From positions 1 to 5,870 of the forward strand of contig WRGM01000078.1 in assembly GCA_009787175.1 (NCBI GenBank): 5,870 nt of DNA, written 5' to 3'. Shown here in pieces: positions 5,704 to 5,870 of the stretch (positions within the stretch are counted from its first letter, which is position 1; every line of letters starts with the position of its first letter). This DNA is from Candidatus Bathycorpusculum fermentans (GTDB lineage: Archaea; Thermoproteota; Bathyarchaeia; Bathyarchaeales; Bathycorpusculaceae). The notes beneath the pieces are model-generated. The model saw only the letters and a program-made list of their open reading frames with translations. It was not told the origin of the DNA and did no database searches. The position numbers were made by a program, and so were the translations under genes.

Positions 5704-5744
5704 CATATTTCCCCACAACACTCTATACCTCTACTTACTTTAAC

Positions 5745-5765
5745 ACAACAGAAAATTAAAAATAT
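5745..5765 (-). terminator. possible U-rich terminator of the right-edge gene
   Basis: Directly after a TAA stop at 5766-5768 the minus strand reads T-rich sequence containing ATTTTTAATTTTC. This agrees with a gene ending there, but in AT-rich DNA it is weak evidence. Confidence 0.25.
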
Positions 5766-5870
5766 TTAATTACCGAACAGGTGGCTTTGGGACAATATTA
5801 TTTGTGTCAGGTTTTTCTTGCGTTTATGTTCTCTAAGTAGTTTAGGTAGCATAGGCGTTTGATGTTTAGG
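5766..5870 (-). CDS. possible C-terminal fragment of a gene cut by the window edge
   Basis: On the minus strand, codons from 5870 read PKHQTPMLPKLLREHK and continue, basic in character, to a C-terminal SHLFGN and TAA, 34 residues in all. The T-rich run after the stop supports a gene end. However, 34 open codons can occur by chance, and a second frame is also open from the edge for 20 codons (ending near 5807). I do not recognise either peptide. The rest of the flank (5704-5765) shows nothing clear. Confidence 0.25.
   Translation of the reverse strand, partial: PKHQTPMLPKLLREHKRKKNLTQIILSQSHLFGN

Noticed and set aside
1..5870. CRISPR array, tRNA/rRNA genes, toxin-antitoxin or defence cassette
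   Set aside because: No regularly spaced repeats, no tRNA-like clover-leaf sequence and no protein motifs of such systems were found on either strand.

Overview
The window reads as a stretch of an AT-rich archaeal chromosome. The evidence is TATA-like boxes about 25 nt upstream of inferred transcription starts, purine-rich Shine-Dalgarno sites placed 6-7 nt before ATG/GTG/TTG starts, U-rich tracts after stops, and a surface-protein style (signal peptide, Kelch propeller, Ig-like domains, C-terminal anchor) common in archaea. The gene-1 protein resembles lineage-specific proteins I associate with Bathyarchaeia, but that placement is a recollection and not something the sequence proves. Every supported gene lies on the minus strand, so transcription runs from right to left.

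Right to left: (1) 5704-5870 is the right flank. It holds at most the last 34 codons of an unidentified gene, followed by a T-rich stretch. (2) 4914-5703 is a complete-looking IS1-family insertion sequence of about 790 bp. It has 22-bp terminal inverted repeats (20/22 matching), an InsA-like zinc-ribbon/HTH frame and an InsB-like DDE frame. The two frames are related by +1, not by the usual -1, and no target-site duplication is visible. (3) 2840-4850 is a two-gene operon with an 8-nt gene overlap, encoding a NatA-type ABC ATPase and a NatB-type ABC-2 permease. Its own TATA box and a TTG start lie just downstream of the IS. (4) 1092-2717 encodes a 541-aa exported, membrane-anchored protein with six Kelch repeats and two Ig-like domains. 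(5) 698-958 encodes an 86-aa soluble protein that I do not recognise. (6) 59-580 encodes a membrane-anchored extracytoplasmic protein that may be C-terminally truncated. It is preceded by a C10 homopolymer (G10 on the + strand) between a candidate TATA box and the ribosome-binding site.

The genes look like envelope functions (an exporter and two anchored surface proteins), but each unit appears to have its own promoter. Apart from the ATPase/permease pair there is no sequence evidence that they act together. I see no tRNA, rRNA, CRISPR array or defence system. The points most worth following up are the frame relationship inside the IS, the IS boundary 22 bp upstream of the ABC operon's TATA box, and the C10 tract upstream of gene 1.
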